A DNA stretch of 64,000 bases from Euglena gracilis (GCA_039621445.1 CP154956.1:51149204-51213203), one strand, 5' to 3'; numbered from the stretch's first letter, positions 1 through 11,783 are shown. Notes: generated by a model from the sequence alone, not told the origin. A program made the numbers and translations.

Positions 1-223
1 TCCCCATCATTTCTCAATCACACCACCCCCCAGGGGTCAAGGGTGGGGCCCCAAGAACCCCTCAAGATTTCAATTCGGCATGGCGACCCAGAAATCAATC
101 AGGCCATTGGGGTCTTTCAAGTTATCATCAAGGCCACTGGGGCCAGAAATATCAACAAGAAGATCAATTTCAACAAGATCACAAGGGGGTCCATCACAGG
201 CCCCCCAGAAGCTAAGTGGCAGC

Positions 224-1370
224 CCTGCTGCACTGAGCTCCTTTACATTTATGTGTAAAATGGAATCTTTTCTCCGAAATTCCTGAACAAGTTCTCCTGT
301 ATGGATGTCCTGCCGCCCCCCCAGTCATGGGTGCTGCTGTCTGAGTACAACTCTCTGGTTTCATTTTGCGGGAAGGGTCTGCCCCCCCAGGTGTCCAGCA
401 GAATTTTTATTTCCCTTAATTGGGCCTTGATTTCCTGGGAAATGGGGTCTTTTGAGTCCCAGGGGGCTGTGGACTTTGCCACCAAAAAAATTGCCAGGGT
501 GTCTGTAAAAGTCCTTAAAAGGGGCAGGGCCATTAGGTTGCATCTTATTTGGCCCAAAATGGCAGCCAGTTGCCTTTTTGACATGTAATCTTTATTCACA
601 ACTTTTCCCAGCTCCTTTTTTATGGTTTTGGCTTTCTGGGGGGGCACCTGCAAATTTCCTTCCTGGAAGTTTAGTTGAAAACCCAGATGGGTTACCACTT
701 GGGTGGGCTGGATGGTGGACTTTTTCACATTGATTTTGAACCCTGAATTCAGCAAATCTTTGACGACTGTGTTCAGGTATTTTTGTAAAGTGTTTTGGGT
801 GGGGGCCAGCAAAATGTCGTCCAGGTAAATACACACCTGGATGCCCCTTTTTCTCCACAGCTTTTCGAAAGTTTTCATGATTGACATGAAAATTTGGGGC
901 ATTACATTTAGCCCAAAGCAGCCTGTTTTAAATTCCCATGTCTGCCCCCCCCCAACTGATGCCTTAAAAATGGCCTTAGGCCTTGACTTAATGGAATATG
1001 AAAATAGGCATCCTTCAGGTCTATTTTTGCAGCCCAGTGGCCTTTTTCCAACACTGGAAAAATGTGCTGGATATAGCTTGAAAGGTTTTACTTGAAACTG
1101 CTGATTTATTTTTCTGCAGTCGCTGATCATTCTCCACTTGGTTGTTCCCCCCTCTGGTTTTTAAATTAAAAACCATGGGATCAAATGCTGGGTTTCTGAA
1201 TCCCAAACTCGTTTCACTGACAAAGTCTTTTCGTAATCCAGCGGAATTTTTTCTGCCTGGTTCAGGTCCAAGTTGGCTCTGGGTTTTGGGTAGGTGGACA
1301 CTTTTGGGGGATTTACCCAGGGGGGCTGAATTACATTTTTGATCAATTGACATGTTGCCGGGGGGGGCAT
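224..1370 (-). mobile_element. DIRS-type retrotransposon, reverse transcriptase and RNase H N-terminal half (degenerate)
   Basis: On the minus strand this stretch encodes a reverse transcriptase. A conserved entry motif (KPEGG...RMISDCRKIN) near 1,130-1,160 is followed by FGLNVMPQIF and the catalytic YLDD box (around 790-830), then LGFQLNF. An RNase H start, LYSDSSTHDWGGG, lies near 300-340. The order and motif style (FGL..P.IF, IYLDDIL, LGF) fit DIRS/Ngaro elements better than LTR or LINE elements. The frame is broken by a stop just before the RMISDC motif and by a shift at the G run near 300. A HINVKEL motif near 230-260 in a neighbouring frame is where RNase H should continue, but homology ends about base 224. 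The matching remainder lies on the opposite strand from about 1,816. Inactive copy. Confidence 0.8.
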
Positions 1371-1815
1371 GTTTTGACCACCATTGGAGACTTTTTTGAA
1401 GTCTCTGGTACAGGGGGGTGTCTCCCCAGTTTTCCTCCATGGACTTTATTTTCCCAACTAGATGATTTTCTGGGGGCTGGGTGGGGGGTGTTGGACATTT
1501 CACAGCCCCTAGAGCCCCCTAGGGCTTGAGCCCTTGGAAAATGAAATTGTTCCTGGAGGGATGTGCATGCACTCTCTCCCTCTCTGCTCACACTCTCTCT
1601 GGAGGATCTTGTTGTTGGTTTCCATACCATAGGGCTTACTGCCCCGGATTTGCCTATCTGGCCTTCTTTATGTTGATGGTGTTGGTAGCCATACCATAGG
1701 GGTGCCGCTGTGGGTCCCTCCTTGTTGATTGAGCAGGAATAAATGCTGGTGGGGAGTCTACTCCCCTTCCTGTTCCTCCTGGGGCTGGGCAGGGGGCTGC
1801 CCAGTTAAATACAAA

Positions 1816-3380
1816 ACCCTTGGAGATCAGCACTGTAAAAAGTTTGAGCAAACCTGGAGAAACTGTTTCTTTGTCAGTGGACAACCAGGTAATTTATTAT
1901 TACTTAACAAAAGGAGGGGGCAGAAAGAACCCATTCAAAAAAATGCTGAGACCATTTTTCAAATGGTGCATGGAAAAACAAGTAAACCTTCAAGTGAACT
2001 GGGTACCTTCAAAAGAATACCTGGCAGACCCCATCAGCAGATGGGAAATGGACAGTGGGGACTATTCTCTGGACCCCCAGTTTTTTCAATGGCTCAGACA
2101 GCAGTTCAAAGATTTCATAAATCTGGAAACAGATTTATATGCCTCCCCAGGCAGCAAAAAACTGCGCAATTTTGTGGCCAGGTGGCCCCATTGGGAAGCC
2201 ACAGCAGTAAATGCATTACAATGTCCACTGGAAAACATGGGGGATCTTTATGCAAACCCCCCCTGGTCAATAATTCAACAATTTCTACCCAGGTTGAAAA
2301 TGTTTCCCCGACCAAAGATTTGATGGTCACCCCCTACTGGGATTCAGCCATGTGGTGGCCCCAATTAATAAAAATGAAAGTTCCAGGGACCCCCTGCCTG
2401 AAAATAACCCCCTACAGGGTATGTTCACCAACTGCAGGGGGAAAAAATGCCACCCCCCAGGGGCCCCTGTTTTGCATGATTTGCTCAGGCAAATTCTGGA
2501 GGGGAAACAACTAGGTTCAGACCATTGACGATTTCCTGGGGAGGAACCCCAGCCTAACACGTTATCAGAGTGCTTTTGCACTTCTGTGGGTCACTTTGGA
2601 ACACATGGGGGTGTCCCCCCCTGAAGCCACCACAGACCAAGTGGCTGATGCTTTAAATCAATTATTCCAATTCTCCAAGGCCCAAGCCCGTAATGCATAT
2701 AGTGCTATGCTTTTGATTCCTGGGTTTGGTGGGCTGAGATTCCACACCCTGTTAACCCCCTACAAGAGGCTTTGGAACCAAAATCTGGAGAAGTATGGAG
2801 CATTTTGGGATCCACTGCCAATCCTCCTGGGGCTGGCAAAGGCGCCCATGCCCACTGATATTTGTACATTGCGTACACAACTTATCTTTTGCTCACGAAT
2901 CCTCTGTTTATACCGATCCTGACACTTTGCACAAGTCAAACGAACCACCAGTGTGTTGGGTAGAGCACCCTACATCAAAATTAAACGTAAGGGCCAAAAA
3001 TTCCACAAGTGGGAAAGAGTAGTGTCCATACCCAAATGCCCACAAATAAGCCCTTTTCATTTAATGATGGGTTATGTGGCTGCCACACGATTATTCGTGA
3101 GACCTGGGGGCCCCCTCCTGATTTCATTAAAACCCCCCTTCAGAGCCATAAGTGCAGACACCATTGCTTCTATCACAAAAAATTTTTGGCCAAACATGGC
3201 TAACCCCCCAGGTGTGGGGGGCCCACTCCACCAGAGGGGCAGGAGTTGGTTTACTCAAAAAATTGGGCCTTCTGCCCAAGAAGATTGGTCAGTGGAGGGG
3301 GGTGGGGGCTTTTACAGCCCATTATCAACGATTTGGTGCCCATGGTGCCCTGGAAAATGCCCTGGCCCCCCTAATTTCAG
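1816..3380 (+). mobile_element. DIRS-type retrotransposon, RNase H C-terminal half and tyrosine recombinase (degenerate)
   Basis: On the plus strand 1,820-2,323 carries the end of a DIRS-type RNase H region: SVDNQVIYYYL, then NWVPSKEYLADPISRW, then a DLYASPGSKKLRNF stretch. Frame shifts near 2,300 lead into MVTPYWDSAMWWPQL. From 2,596 a tyrosine recombinase follows: KYGAFWDPLPILLGL, a box I-like SRILCLYR near 2,895, and in a third frame after about 3,190 the catalytic AHSTRGAG (H-x-x-R type) and GAFTAHYQRF with the candidate nucleophile Tyr. A recombinase next to RT/RNase H is diagnostic of DIRS-group elements. Several frameshifts and at least one stop make this a pseudogene. It begins where the minus-strand half ends, so the two halves look like one element split by an inversion. 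Confidence 0.8.
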
Positions 3381-3428
3381 TGCACAATCAGGCCCCACAA
3401 GCGCAAAGTGCGGAGCCCGAGGTGTCTC

Positions 3429-3789
3429 GTACTCCCTCGAGGGCAACCGACAAGGGAGGACGGGACACCGAGGGCGAAGCACAAAGACCTTGTGACCCGA
3501 CCCCCCCCCACCCGTAAAAGAAAACTTGTCTTCAAAAGCCCTCGGTCAGCGGAAAACGGGGGCCAGGGCGGGAGGGGAGGGACCCCCCCCCAAGGGGCAA
3601 GAAGTCACGTCGCCAAGTCGGAGCAGCATCGTCAGCCAACTCCGGCGAGGCGGCACTAAGCAGGGGCTCCTAACCCAACGCGCCACAATCCAAACAACAC
3701 CGCCGGCGAGCAAGGCATGGCCTCACAAGGTCTTTGTGCTTCGCCCTTGGTGTCCCTTCCTCCCTTGTCGGTTTTCCTCGAGGGAGTAC
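3429..3789. repeat. 67-bp inverted repeat just downstream of the recombinase
   Basis: Arms 3,429-3,495 and 3,723-3,789 are 67 nt each and match at 63 of 67 positions as reverse complements, separated by 227 nt. They lie directly after the tyrosine recombinase. DIRS elements carry inverted termini and an internal complementary region, so this may be part of that terminal structure. A separate fold-back insertion is the alternative. Confidence 0.85.
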
Positions 3790-3799
3790 GGCCTTGGCG

Positions 3800-4440
3800 A
3801 TGGCTTGCTGAAAAACACTGTCTGTTCCCAGTTTTTCAAACTCCTGAATTCTTTCTCTGGATCCCTGCCATGTTCATGGTGGCAATTTGCTGTTCGGCGA
3901 AGGCCCAGCACCAGCGAGCCAAAGCGCGGAGCAACGGGTCCAAGCAGTTTTCTCTTGCTGCACCTTTAACGAAAAACAACGGACAGCACACAACACAAAG
4001 GTAGGTCCCATCGTGCCTTTGAGTTTTGCAACTGAGGTCCTGGTCTTGGTTACAGTTTTGTGGGACTACTGAAGCTGCTGGCTGGCTGGGCTGGGAAAAG
4101 AATCCAAAAGAAACTGGCACGACTGAAACAACCTCAAACAACTTCACAACCGCAACAACACCTCAAACAACTTCATTTGACATGCCCGGTGAATGAGCAA
4201 AAAACAAACTCCAGCTGCACTTGTCCAAAAATCTTTGCAATGTGAATGGCAAAAGCAACAAAAGTGAAATGGCTGTACAAATTACGGCTTTGCTGCTGTC
4301 CCTTTCTGCAGCTCTGAAAGTTTCTTCTGCGTGTGCCCCCTGAAAGAATGAGAACACAAGGTGACGATTATGCTTGATGAGGATTCCTGCTTTTTGTGCT
4401 CACCAAGCTTCTTTTCACCAACCCTGGGGAGGAGGTACCT
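3800..4440. other. No gene recognised
   Basis: AT/GC-balanced sequence with short open frames that show no family resemblance. It contains a CAACAACACCTCAAACAACTTC-like low-complexity run near 4,120-4,170. I see no supported feature. Confidence 0.4.
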
Positions 4441-4450
4441 TGTGCTATGG

Positions 4451-4473
4451 GTGTGCCTGCCAGGCAGGCACAC
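4451..4473. repeat. Short perfect palindrome (GTGTGCCTGCC arms)
   Basis: Eleven-base arms GTGTGCCTGCC and GGCAGGCACAC around a single A. Related GTGCCTG...CAGGCAC palindromes recur near 7,390, 10,875 and 11,025, so this is part of a dispersed family rather than a regulatory site. Confidence 0.7.
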
Positions 4474-4579
4474 CCCCCGGGGCAGGGTTGTATGGGAATC
4501 TCAGAAGAGGGGGGGGGGTGGGGGGACCTCCCCTTCCAAAACTAGGGGGGAGGGGGGGGGGGGACCCCCCCTCCTTCCT

Positions 4580-6770
4580 CCAGTTTTCGGTCGCCGAAAA
4601 TTTCGGCCGTTTTTTGGGGGTCAAAAATCAATTTTTCTGAAATTTCTCAAAAATGGCGGGGAATCAGAGGAAATGTCCGGATACCCAAATTGAAGCCCTT
4701 AAAATGCCCCATCTAACAGTATTTTGATTTCCCCGCAACTAGCCCGAGTTACGGCCATTTTTCGACTAATTTTGGCCATCTTGCCAAAATTTCATATTGA
4801 ACCTCAAGATACACACCCGGCGCGAAGCGCCAGAAGATGCTTTTTTGCCCCCGCAGAGGAGGGGGGTGGGGGTGGGGGGACCCACCCCCTACCACCTTAC
4901 CCCCCTAGGGGGGGGGGACCGGGGTTTGGATAGTGCTGAGCTCTTAATATGCGCGCAAACGCGCATTTTTGATGCCCTATATGAACTGGGTCCTTGAATG
5001 GACCCTCCGGGGAAACGCTGACAGGCGCCGTGTGAGCGGCGTGATGACGAAAAAAACCCGTGATTATCTTTACGATTACGATTATCATTATGAGTACGTT
5101 TCTCATTACTACACTGTCAGGGACTTAGGCCCAAAGCTGGGCAGCTGGGGGGGGGGGTGAAAAATGGGGAACGGGAAAGACAACGCTCATTTTCGGCTGA
5201 AAAACAGTTTTTCTGGGTCCGGGAGGCCAAAAACATCTTTTCGGACAAAAAAAATTTTCGCTTTTTTTCGACTTTTTTGACCCGGTTTTGACCCAAAGTC
5301 AATGGGTTGGCGGCCCAAAACGGGGCGCTGGCGGGTCGAAAAACGCTCATTTTCGGCTCAAAAACAGTTTTTCCGGGTCCGGGAGGCCAAAAAACATCGT
5401 TTCGGGCAAAAAAACATTTCGATTTTTTCGACTTTTTTTTGACCGAAAACGGCTCAGTCGGACAGTGGAAAAAGTGTACAGAATGGCCTAAATTGGCCGA
5501 AAAACGGCCGTATCTCGGGCTAGGTGGTGAGCTGCGGGGAAATCAAAATTCCAGTAGATAGAGCGTTGCAAGGGCTTCAATTTAGGTCTCCGGACATTTC
5601 CTTTGATTTTGCATCATTTCGAGAAATTGTGAAAAACATCGATTTTTTGACCACCCCCCCGAAAACTCGGACATTGGGAAAAGTGTACAAAAACGGCCAT
5701 CTGCGCCGAAAACGGCCGTATCTCGGGCTAGGCGGGGAGTTGCGGGGAAATCAAAATACCAGTAGATGGGGCGTTCCAAAGGCTTCAAATTAGGTCTCAG
5801 GACATTTCCTATGATTTGGCTTCATTTTGGAGATATTTTGAAAATTGACATTTTTGGCCGAAATGGCAGAGTCCAAGGGGGGGGGCTTATCCAGGGTCCC
5901 CGAATACCCAAAACTGGCCCAAAATCGCACAACCAGGCCCCGGGAACCCCAAAAAACGGTCAAACCCCCCCCCTAAACCTCATGATTGACCCACTGGTTT
6001 GGGTCCCAACTCCTCATCTAGCCCGAGATACGGCCAATGAACGGTTTCGGGCCCCGAAATGGCCAGAACTGGCAAAACTTGGCCCAAAACCCCAAAACAG
6101 CCATCTCGGGCTCAGCGAGGAGTCGGCCCAAACCGCGCATACCGATCGATAGGGCGTTCCAAAGATGTGAAATGAGGTCCCCATCACTTTTCCTGAACTC
6201 TGCGGCGTTTTCGAGATATTTTGAATTTTTCGATTCTTTGACCCCCAGCCCGGCCGCCCTCGAACCCCCGCAGGGGTCCCCGAATACCCAAAAAATGGCC
6301 CAAAATCGCACAACCAGACCCCGGGAACCCCAAAAAAACGGTCAAACCCCCCCCCCCTTAAACCTAATGATTGACCTCCTGGTTTGGGTTCCAGCTCCTC
6401 GTCTAGCCCGAGATACGGCCAAATTACGGTTTCGGGCCCCGAACAGGCCCGAAATGGCCAAAACTGGCCAACTGGCCCAAAAACCCCCAAACGGGCGTAT
6501 CTCGGGCTAGGAGTTGGCCCAAACCGCATACCGATCGATCGGTCCCAAAGTTGTTGAATGATGTCCTCATTACTTTTCCTCAACTCCGCGTCGTTTTCGA
6601 GATATTTTGAATTTTTCGATTTTTTTGACCCCAAAATGACCCTGCAAATTCCCCGGAAAAAAACAGTACACTTTTACCATATCTCCGCCGGGGCGGAGTT
6701 ACGGAACCCAAGGGCTCTGGGGAAACTAGGGATCGTCCCCTAACCTATAGGCTATTACTTCTCGGGTCCA
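4580..6770. repeat. Cluster of dispersed 'AGCCCGAGTTACGGCC' repeats, both orientations
   Basis: Degenerate units recur here, built around TCTCGGGCTAG / CTAGCCCGAG, CGGCCGTAT or TTACGGCC, GGGGAAATCAAAAT, CATTTCC.TTGATTTTGC and a T-rich ATTTTTCGAT stretch (near 4,730, 5,510, 5,720, 6,020, 6,410 and 6,490). The same units occur at 18.9-19.1, 20.5-20.85 and 23.3-23.6 kb. No open frame is conserved between copies, so this looks like a non-coding interspersed repeat. Gly/Pro-rich frames here come from its G and C runs. Confidence 0.75.
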
Positions 6771-6794
6771 GAAATCAGGTCACAAATCCTCGGG

Positions 6795-6852
6795 TGCCCG
6801 GACCTACCAAGGGGGGGGGGGGGCGGGGGGGGCGGACCCCCCCCCCCCCCCC
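6795..6852. repeat. Facing poly-G and poly-C tracts
   Basis: A run of G with few interruptions is followed at once by GGACCCCC and a long C run, so the two can form a G/C hairpin. Such paired G and C tracts recur throughout the window's spacers and introns, mostly inside repeat families. Confidence 0.8.
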
Positions 6853-7278
6853 CGTCGCCGGGTGGTGAGCTTCGCTCTTACTCTGAAGATAAGAGCTCAG
6901 CGGCCCCCCCCCCTGCCACCTCCTCATGTCTGCGGAGCTTCCCATACAACCCTGCCCCGGGGGGCAGGTCCCCCCCTGCCGACCCAGCCAATTTTCCTTT
7001 TCCTTTGAAAATAGCCATTTTCTGGCCCGGGTGCATTCAGCACCGGGGGGTGTGCAAAAGCACTGCCAACCCCAATTCCCTCCCGGGGGGTCGAAAATGC
7101 CCTACCGCAAGCTTCGATGTTTGGGCAGGTGGGGTTGGACCCTCCGGTCTAGCAGGGGGTGGGGTGGACACCCCCCACCTAAGCCCCGTATGCCCTGCCC
7201 TAACCCCCTGCCTGCCCATAACACACAGCCCCTCCCAGGGGGGTGCACACTTCCTTTTCTACAAAAAAAGGGGGGGGC

Positions 7279-7342
7279 GGACGCCGGTTCTGTCCTGAAC
7301 CCGGCGTCCGGGGACGCCGGGTTCAGGACAGAACCGGCGTCC
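7279..7342. repeat. Perfect 31-bp-arm palindrome
   Basis: Arms 7,279-7,309 and 7,312-7,342 are exact reverse complements separated by two bases (GG). The core is GGACGCCGG...CCGGCGTCC. A related but imperfect version lies at 8,114-8,226, so the two bracket about 770 bp of spacer. Confidence 0.9.
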
Positions 7343-7389
7343 CCAACATGCTTGTGCTTACCAACCGGGGGGGGGGGGGTGCTATAGGG

Positions 7390-8110
7390 TGCCTGCCCTA
7401 ACAGGCACCCCCCCCCCGTGGGGTAGGCACCCGACTAAGCACAAGCCTGGTCCCCAACCTTCGGTCAAAGGACACTCCCAGGACCAATCTCCAACCACTA
7501 ATCTGCAATGTCACGCCACTTTGCCATTTCACCAAATTCCGGCGATCGCGAGGGTATTTCTGGTTGTGTCAATCGTCCAGGTACAAACTCACCCCTCGAT
7601 CGAAAGCTCTTTTCATCAGACGACTGGCGATGACCACCAAATTCAGCCAAGCGACCTGATAGCCTTTTTCCTGTTCCAGGGAAATCCTAATTTCACAATT
7701 CTTGTGCCCCCCCAGGACCCCTTAGGTCGACGATTCGAAGAGAAAAATCGTTTTGTAAGGTTTATTCAGCATCTTAAACCAAAAATCACCAAAAATTACC
7801 ACAAATTTCGACTGGGATTCTGGCCGGTCCGACGATCGCGAGCGTATCTCGGGCTGCGTGCAACGTTAGGGTACCAAGTTACCCCTCGATCGAAAGCTCT
7901 TTTCAACAGACGACCAGCGGTGGTCATCAGATCTTTCCACGCCGCACAATACTCTATTTCCAAATCTGGGCCAATTTTCACCAAAAGTGGGTTTCCACCC
8001 AAGTGGTCCCCAAATGGCAAAATTCATTGTCCTACATGGTTAAAACAGTCATATCAGGACCTCAGGACCATTTTTGGGCACTTTTGATGGCATTTTTAGG
8101 AATGAAAAAG
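7390..8110. other. Repeat-derived spacer, no gene
   Basis: Two divergent copies of a unit containing GCGATCGCGAG, CCCCTCGATCGAAAGCTCTTTT and CAGACGAC lie near 7,540-7,650 and 7,830-7,930. A third partial copy (ATCGAAAGCTCTTCTC) is near 12,675. The frame across them is not conserved. I see no gene. Confidence 0.55.
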
Positions 8111-8113
8111 CTT

Positions 8114-8226
8114 TGGACAGAACCGGCGTTCCTAACACCGGGTTTTAGGACAGAACCGGCGTCCGGAAAACCCGTGGGGGAGGACGCCGGTCCTGTCCTG
8201 AACCTGGCGTCCCAAACGCCGGTTTA
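8114..8226. repeat. Imperfect palindrome related to 7,279-7,342
   Basis: Contains GGACAGAACCGGCGT twice and the inverted GACGCCGGTCCTGTCC, with short spacers. It is the degenerate partner of the perfect palindrome 770 bp upstream. Confidence 0.7.
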
Positions 8227-8760
8227 AAAAGCAGCCTGGTGCTCGCCCCAACAGTAAACCAAAATGTAGCATGGACACAACACATTCCTTCAAATTTTTG
8301 TGCATCCCTTTTTCATTTTGTGTTCCCTTTCTCTCCTCCAACCAGTGATCTGGGTATTTGACTGATATCCCTCCCCTCCCCCCCTCCCCCACCACAAACA
8401 AAATTCTCACTCTAAACAGGGGAACGAGCAGAAGGAAACTTTGACGCAACAGTCGGGCCTTTTTTGCAATTTTTTCTGTTTTTTTTTACCCCACGGGGGG
8501 GGGGGGTCGGACCCCCCCCCCACCCGGGAGGTAGGGGGGGAGTGGGTTGCGCCCTCCCGGGATTTCTGTACAGTGTTGATTACCCCCCACCCCCATCCAG
8601 GGCTGTACGAAGGCCTGGTGCCCCACCAGGCCTTCCCGTATTTTTTTTGGGTCAAAATTGCCTTCGGTGCCGAAGGAATTTTCTTTGAGCTGATGCCATG
8701 CTGGGAGGCAATGGATCCTGACCCTAACCCTGTTATGGGTGGTGGAGGGTGGGGGGAGGC

Positions 8761-9163
8761 CAGGGTTCGATATAAGGACAGGTGGGGGGGGTGGTCCGGA
8801 CCCCCCCCCCTGCGGGCCAGGAGGGGGGGGGGGGGGGGGGGGACACCCCCACCCACCTAAACAGTGGCGCGGTCAGGGTGACCGAAAATTTTTGACCCCC
8901 CAAAACGACCAAAAGTGCCATTTTGGGCACTTTTTGGGCAAAAATTGGCCAAAAATGCACAAAAATTTCGGCGCAAAGCGCTGGAGGAAAAAATTGACCC
9001 TTTTTGGGGGGGGTCCCGGGTACCCCCCCCCAGGGTCGGTCCGGACCCCCCTTGCAGGTGGGGGGGGGGGTGGTCCGGACCCCCCCTGCGGGCCAGGAGG
9101 GGGGGGGGGGGGGGGGGGACACCCCCACCTAAACCATGTACGCCCTCCTTATATCGAACCCTG
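8761..9163. mobile_element. hAT-like MITE, copy 1 (CAGGG...CCCTG)
   Basis: A 403-bp non-coding element bounded by the 18-bp terminal inverted repeat CAGGGTTCGATATAAGGA and its reverse complement, flanked on both sides by the direct repeat GGGGAGGC. An 8-bp duplication with CAGGG termini is typical of hAT-superfamily insertions. The interior has G/C hairpins and a conserved GACCAAAAGTGCCATTTT stretch shared with copies at 11.4, 52.9 and 59.1 kb. No transposase, so it is non-autonomous. Confidence 0.9.
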
Positions 9164-9477
9164 GGGGAGGCCCCCCCAACCAGGCCCCAACCCCATGGGT
9201 GGTTGGGGGGGGGGGTCGGCCCCCCACCAGCCATTAGGGTTTTGGAGGTATTGGGGGGGGGGGGGGGGACCCTCCAAAATGGGGGTGGGGGGGGGGGGGC
9301 TCCCCACCACAGCACCCGGCAAAGGAAAATTCCGTTGGCGCCAAAAGCGCAGAAGGAAAATTTTGCTGCCCCCAACAAAAGTAACAAAAGTTGTCAAGGG
9401 TTGTCAAAAGTTGAGATCCAAAGAACAGGGTTGTTAGGAAAGCACCATGGAAATAAAATTTCTTCGGCACCGAGGAG

Positions 9478-9950
9478 TGGTTCACTGTGGACACCAGAAA
9501 TATTTTTCTGGTTCACCTGTGGACACCGAAAAAATTTGTGGTTCATTTGTGGACACCAAAATTTTCTCTGAGGTGCACTTGTGGACACCAATTTTTTTTG
9601 TGGTTCATATGAGGAAAACAGAAACATTTCCTTGAAAAAAAAATGTGCAGAAAAACAAAACCATACAAAGAAAAACAGCTATTTGCCTTATTTGCCTTAG
9701 AAATCTGCATCCCCAGAAGGCTGGTGGATATGCGTGTAATACCCTGAATCCATTCTGGAAAGAGGGATGATGGGTGGGGGGGGAACCCAGACATTCATTT
9801 AGTGTGGTTCACAAAAGGCGTGTGAACCACAAACTTTTTTTGGTGTCCACAGATGAACCACAAAAATTTTCTTGGTGTCCACAAGTGAGCCACAATTTTC
9901 CTTTTGGTGTCACAAATGAACCGCAAAAAAAATTGGGGCGGTGTTCACAA
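9478..9950. repeat. Large inverted repeat of 'GTGGACACC' units
   Basis: The left arm (about 9,478-9,610) repeats GTGGTTCA.TTGTGGACACC. The right arm (about 9,805-9,950) carries the reverse-complement units GGTGTCCACA.TGAACCAC. About 200 bp lie between the arms. A further right-type arm, preceded by the same GACATTCATTTAGTGTGG, occurs at 12,132-12,240. Confidence 0.75.
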
Positions 9951-10615
9951 AAATTTTGATGTCAGAAAAATTGATGGAGAATCATAAAAAAAACGAAGCA
10001 CTTTTACAACTAAAAGCGGATTGACCTTTGGACAATTTAAATTGTAAAGAGACTGTTTGTTAAGTTTGTTTTGACTTCGGAGAAGGGGAGCCTCCAGATG
10101 AGCTTGAAGAGGAGTCTCGAAATGGGGACTCGAAGGGACCCAAATGACAACCTTGGTGCACAACATTAAATGAATATCTGGGGAAACCCCCATGGGGTTT
10201 CGTATTGGTCCATGCTTCTTTGTTCCAACCGTGGGCGGGATCCCTTGTGCTATGCAGGCGGGAAAATATGCAACAAGGCTCCTCAAAATATGTAACGCAA
10301 AAAAATGCAAAAAAATGCAAAAAATGCAACCTACACATGCCAGACATTCCCATGAGCAGGCTGACGAACTGTCATTTGGACAATAACGAAATGCCAGAAT
10401 CGTTTTCGAAAAGCCAAATAGGAAACACACACTTTGCATAAGGATCAATCCCCTGTGCTCGCAACTTGTTGAACTTCTCCTCAGTCAGCATTCTTGCAAT
10501 GTCCTTCCGGTCCTTATTGATTTGATGGGACTTGAGCTCCTTGCTCTTGGTCTTTTGCATCATGGGATCAGGCTGATTTTGACCAACCCCGGGGAGGGGG
10601 TCTCAGGGTGCCCTG

Positions 10616-10864
10616 CAGGGCTGTGTCGGAAGGCCTGGTGGGGGGTGGTCGACTCCCCCCCCCCCCCGAACTGAACCCACCACAACACCTGCGCAAAGAA
10701 AATTCCTTCGGCGCCTTTGGCGCTGAAGGAAAATTTTGACCGAAAAATCGGAGCCCAGGAAATACAGAAATACAGGAAGGCCTGGTGGGGGGGGGGTCGG
10801 ACCCCTCACCAGGATGTGGAGGGGGGTTGGACTCCCCCCACCCAGAGATACCCCTACAGCCCTG
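10616..10864. mobile_element. Candidate MITE of a second family (CAGGGCTGT...ACAGCCCTG)
   Basis: A roughly 250-bp segment begins CAGGGCTGT and ends ACAGCCCTG. The flanking 8-mers GTGCCCTG and GTGCTCTC match at six of eight positions, as expected for a decayed duplication. Its interior contains GAAGGCCTGGTGGGG, which is shared with related segments near 8,602, 54,270, 57,738 and 59,090. Confidence 0.5.
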
Positions 10865-11366
10865 GTGCTCTCGAGTGCCTGGGCACGCAGGCACTACCGG
10901 GTGGGCAAAAAAATGTCCAAAAATGGGCTTTTCTGGGCTTCTGGCGCCTTTGGCACCGGAAGCGCCTTGGCTGAGTGCCAGCGCCGGACTACCCCCCAGG
11001 AGGGGTTGGATCTGGGTGCCTTGGAGTGCCTGCCCAGGCAGGCACCGGTGGGGTCGGCACCGCCTTACATTTCAGCCTGCATGCGATAGATAAGCAGCTT
11101 CTTCTGCAAGCTTTCCACAGTCTGTGGTTAACCAACCAACAAACCAACCAACGGAAACATAAATTGTCCAACTTTAGCCCAGGGAATATATCGGGTATTC
11201 GGCTGAATTACCTCCCAGACCCCCCAACAATTCCGTGAACCCATAGCAAACCACCAAATAAGAAATCCCCACGCAGGGAATTTCTTAAGGATTCCCAGGG
11301 GGTCCATCCGGCCGGCTGGAAAAAGGTGCTGGCTGGCGAAAAGGTGCTGGCTGGACCCCCCCTGGG

Positions 11367-11783
11367 CAGGGTTCGATATAAGGACAGGTGGGGGGGGGTC
11401 CGGACCCCCCCCCTGCGGGCCAGGAGGGGGGGGGGGGGGGGGGGACACCCCCCCCCCCACCTAAACAGTGGCGCGGTCAGGGTGACCGATTTTCGGCCCA
11501 GCGCGAAGCGCCGGGCCGAAAATTTTTGACCCCCCAAAACGACCAAAAGTGCCATTTTGGGCACTTTTTGGGCAAAAATTGGCCAAAAATGCAAAAAAAA
11601 TTCGGCGCAAAGCGCCGGAGGAAAAAATTGACCCTTGGGGGGCCCGGGTACCCCCCCCCAGGGGCGGTCCGGACCCCCCTTGCGGGGGGGGGGGGGGTCC
11701 CCTGCGGGCCAGGAGGGGGGGGTGGGGGGGGGGGACACCCCCCCCCACCTAAACCATGTACGCCCTCCTTATATCGAACCCTG
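11367..11783. mobile_element. hAT-like MITE, copy 2
   Basis: A 417-bp copy with both 18-bp termini intact and the flanking duplication CCCCTGGG on each side. The interior aligns with copy 1 and also carries a GGCCCAGCGCGAAGCGCCGGGCC hairpin of the kind seen in copy 3. Confidence 0.9.

Noticed and set aside
8767-9570. Long Gly/Pro-rich open frames on both strands (also at 4.5, 11.4, 19.2, 45.7, 47.6, 52.9 and 58 kb)
   Set aside because: They come from G and C tracts inside MITEs and other repeats, shift frame between copies and carry no conserved motif.
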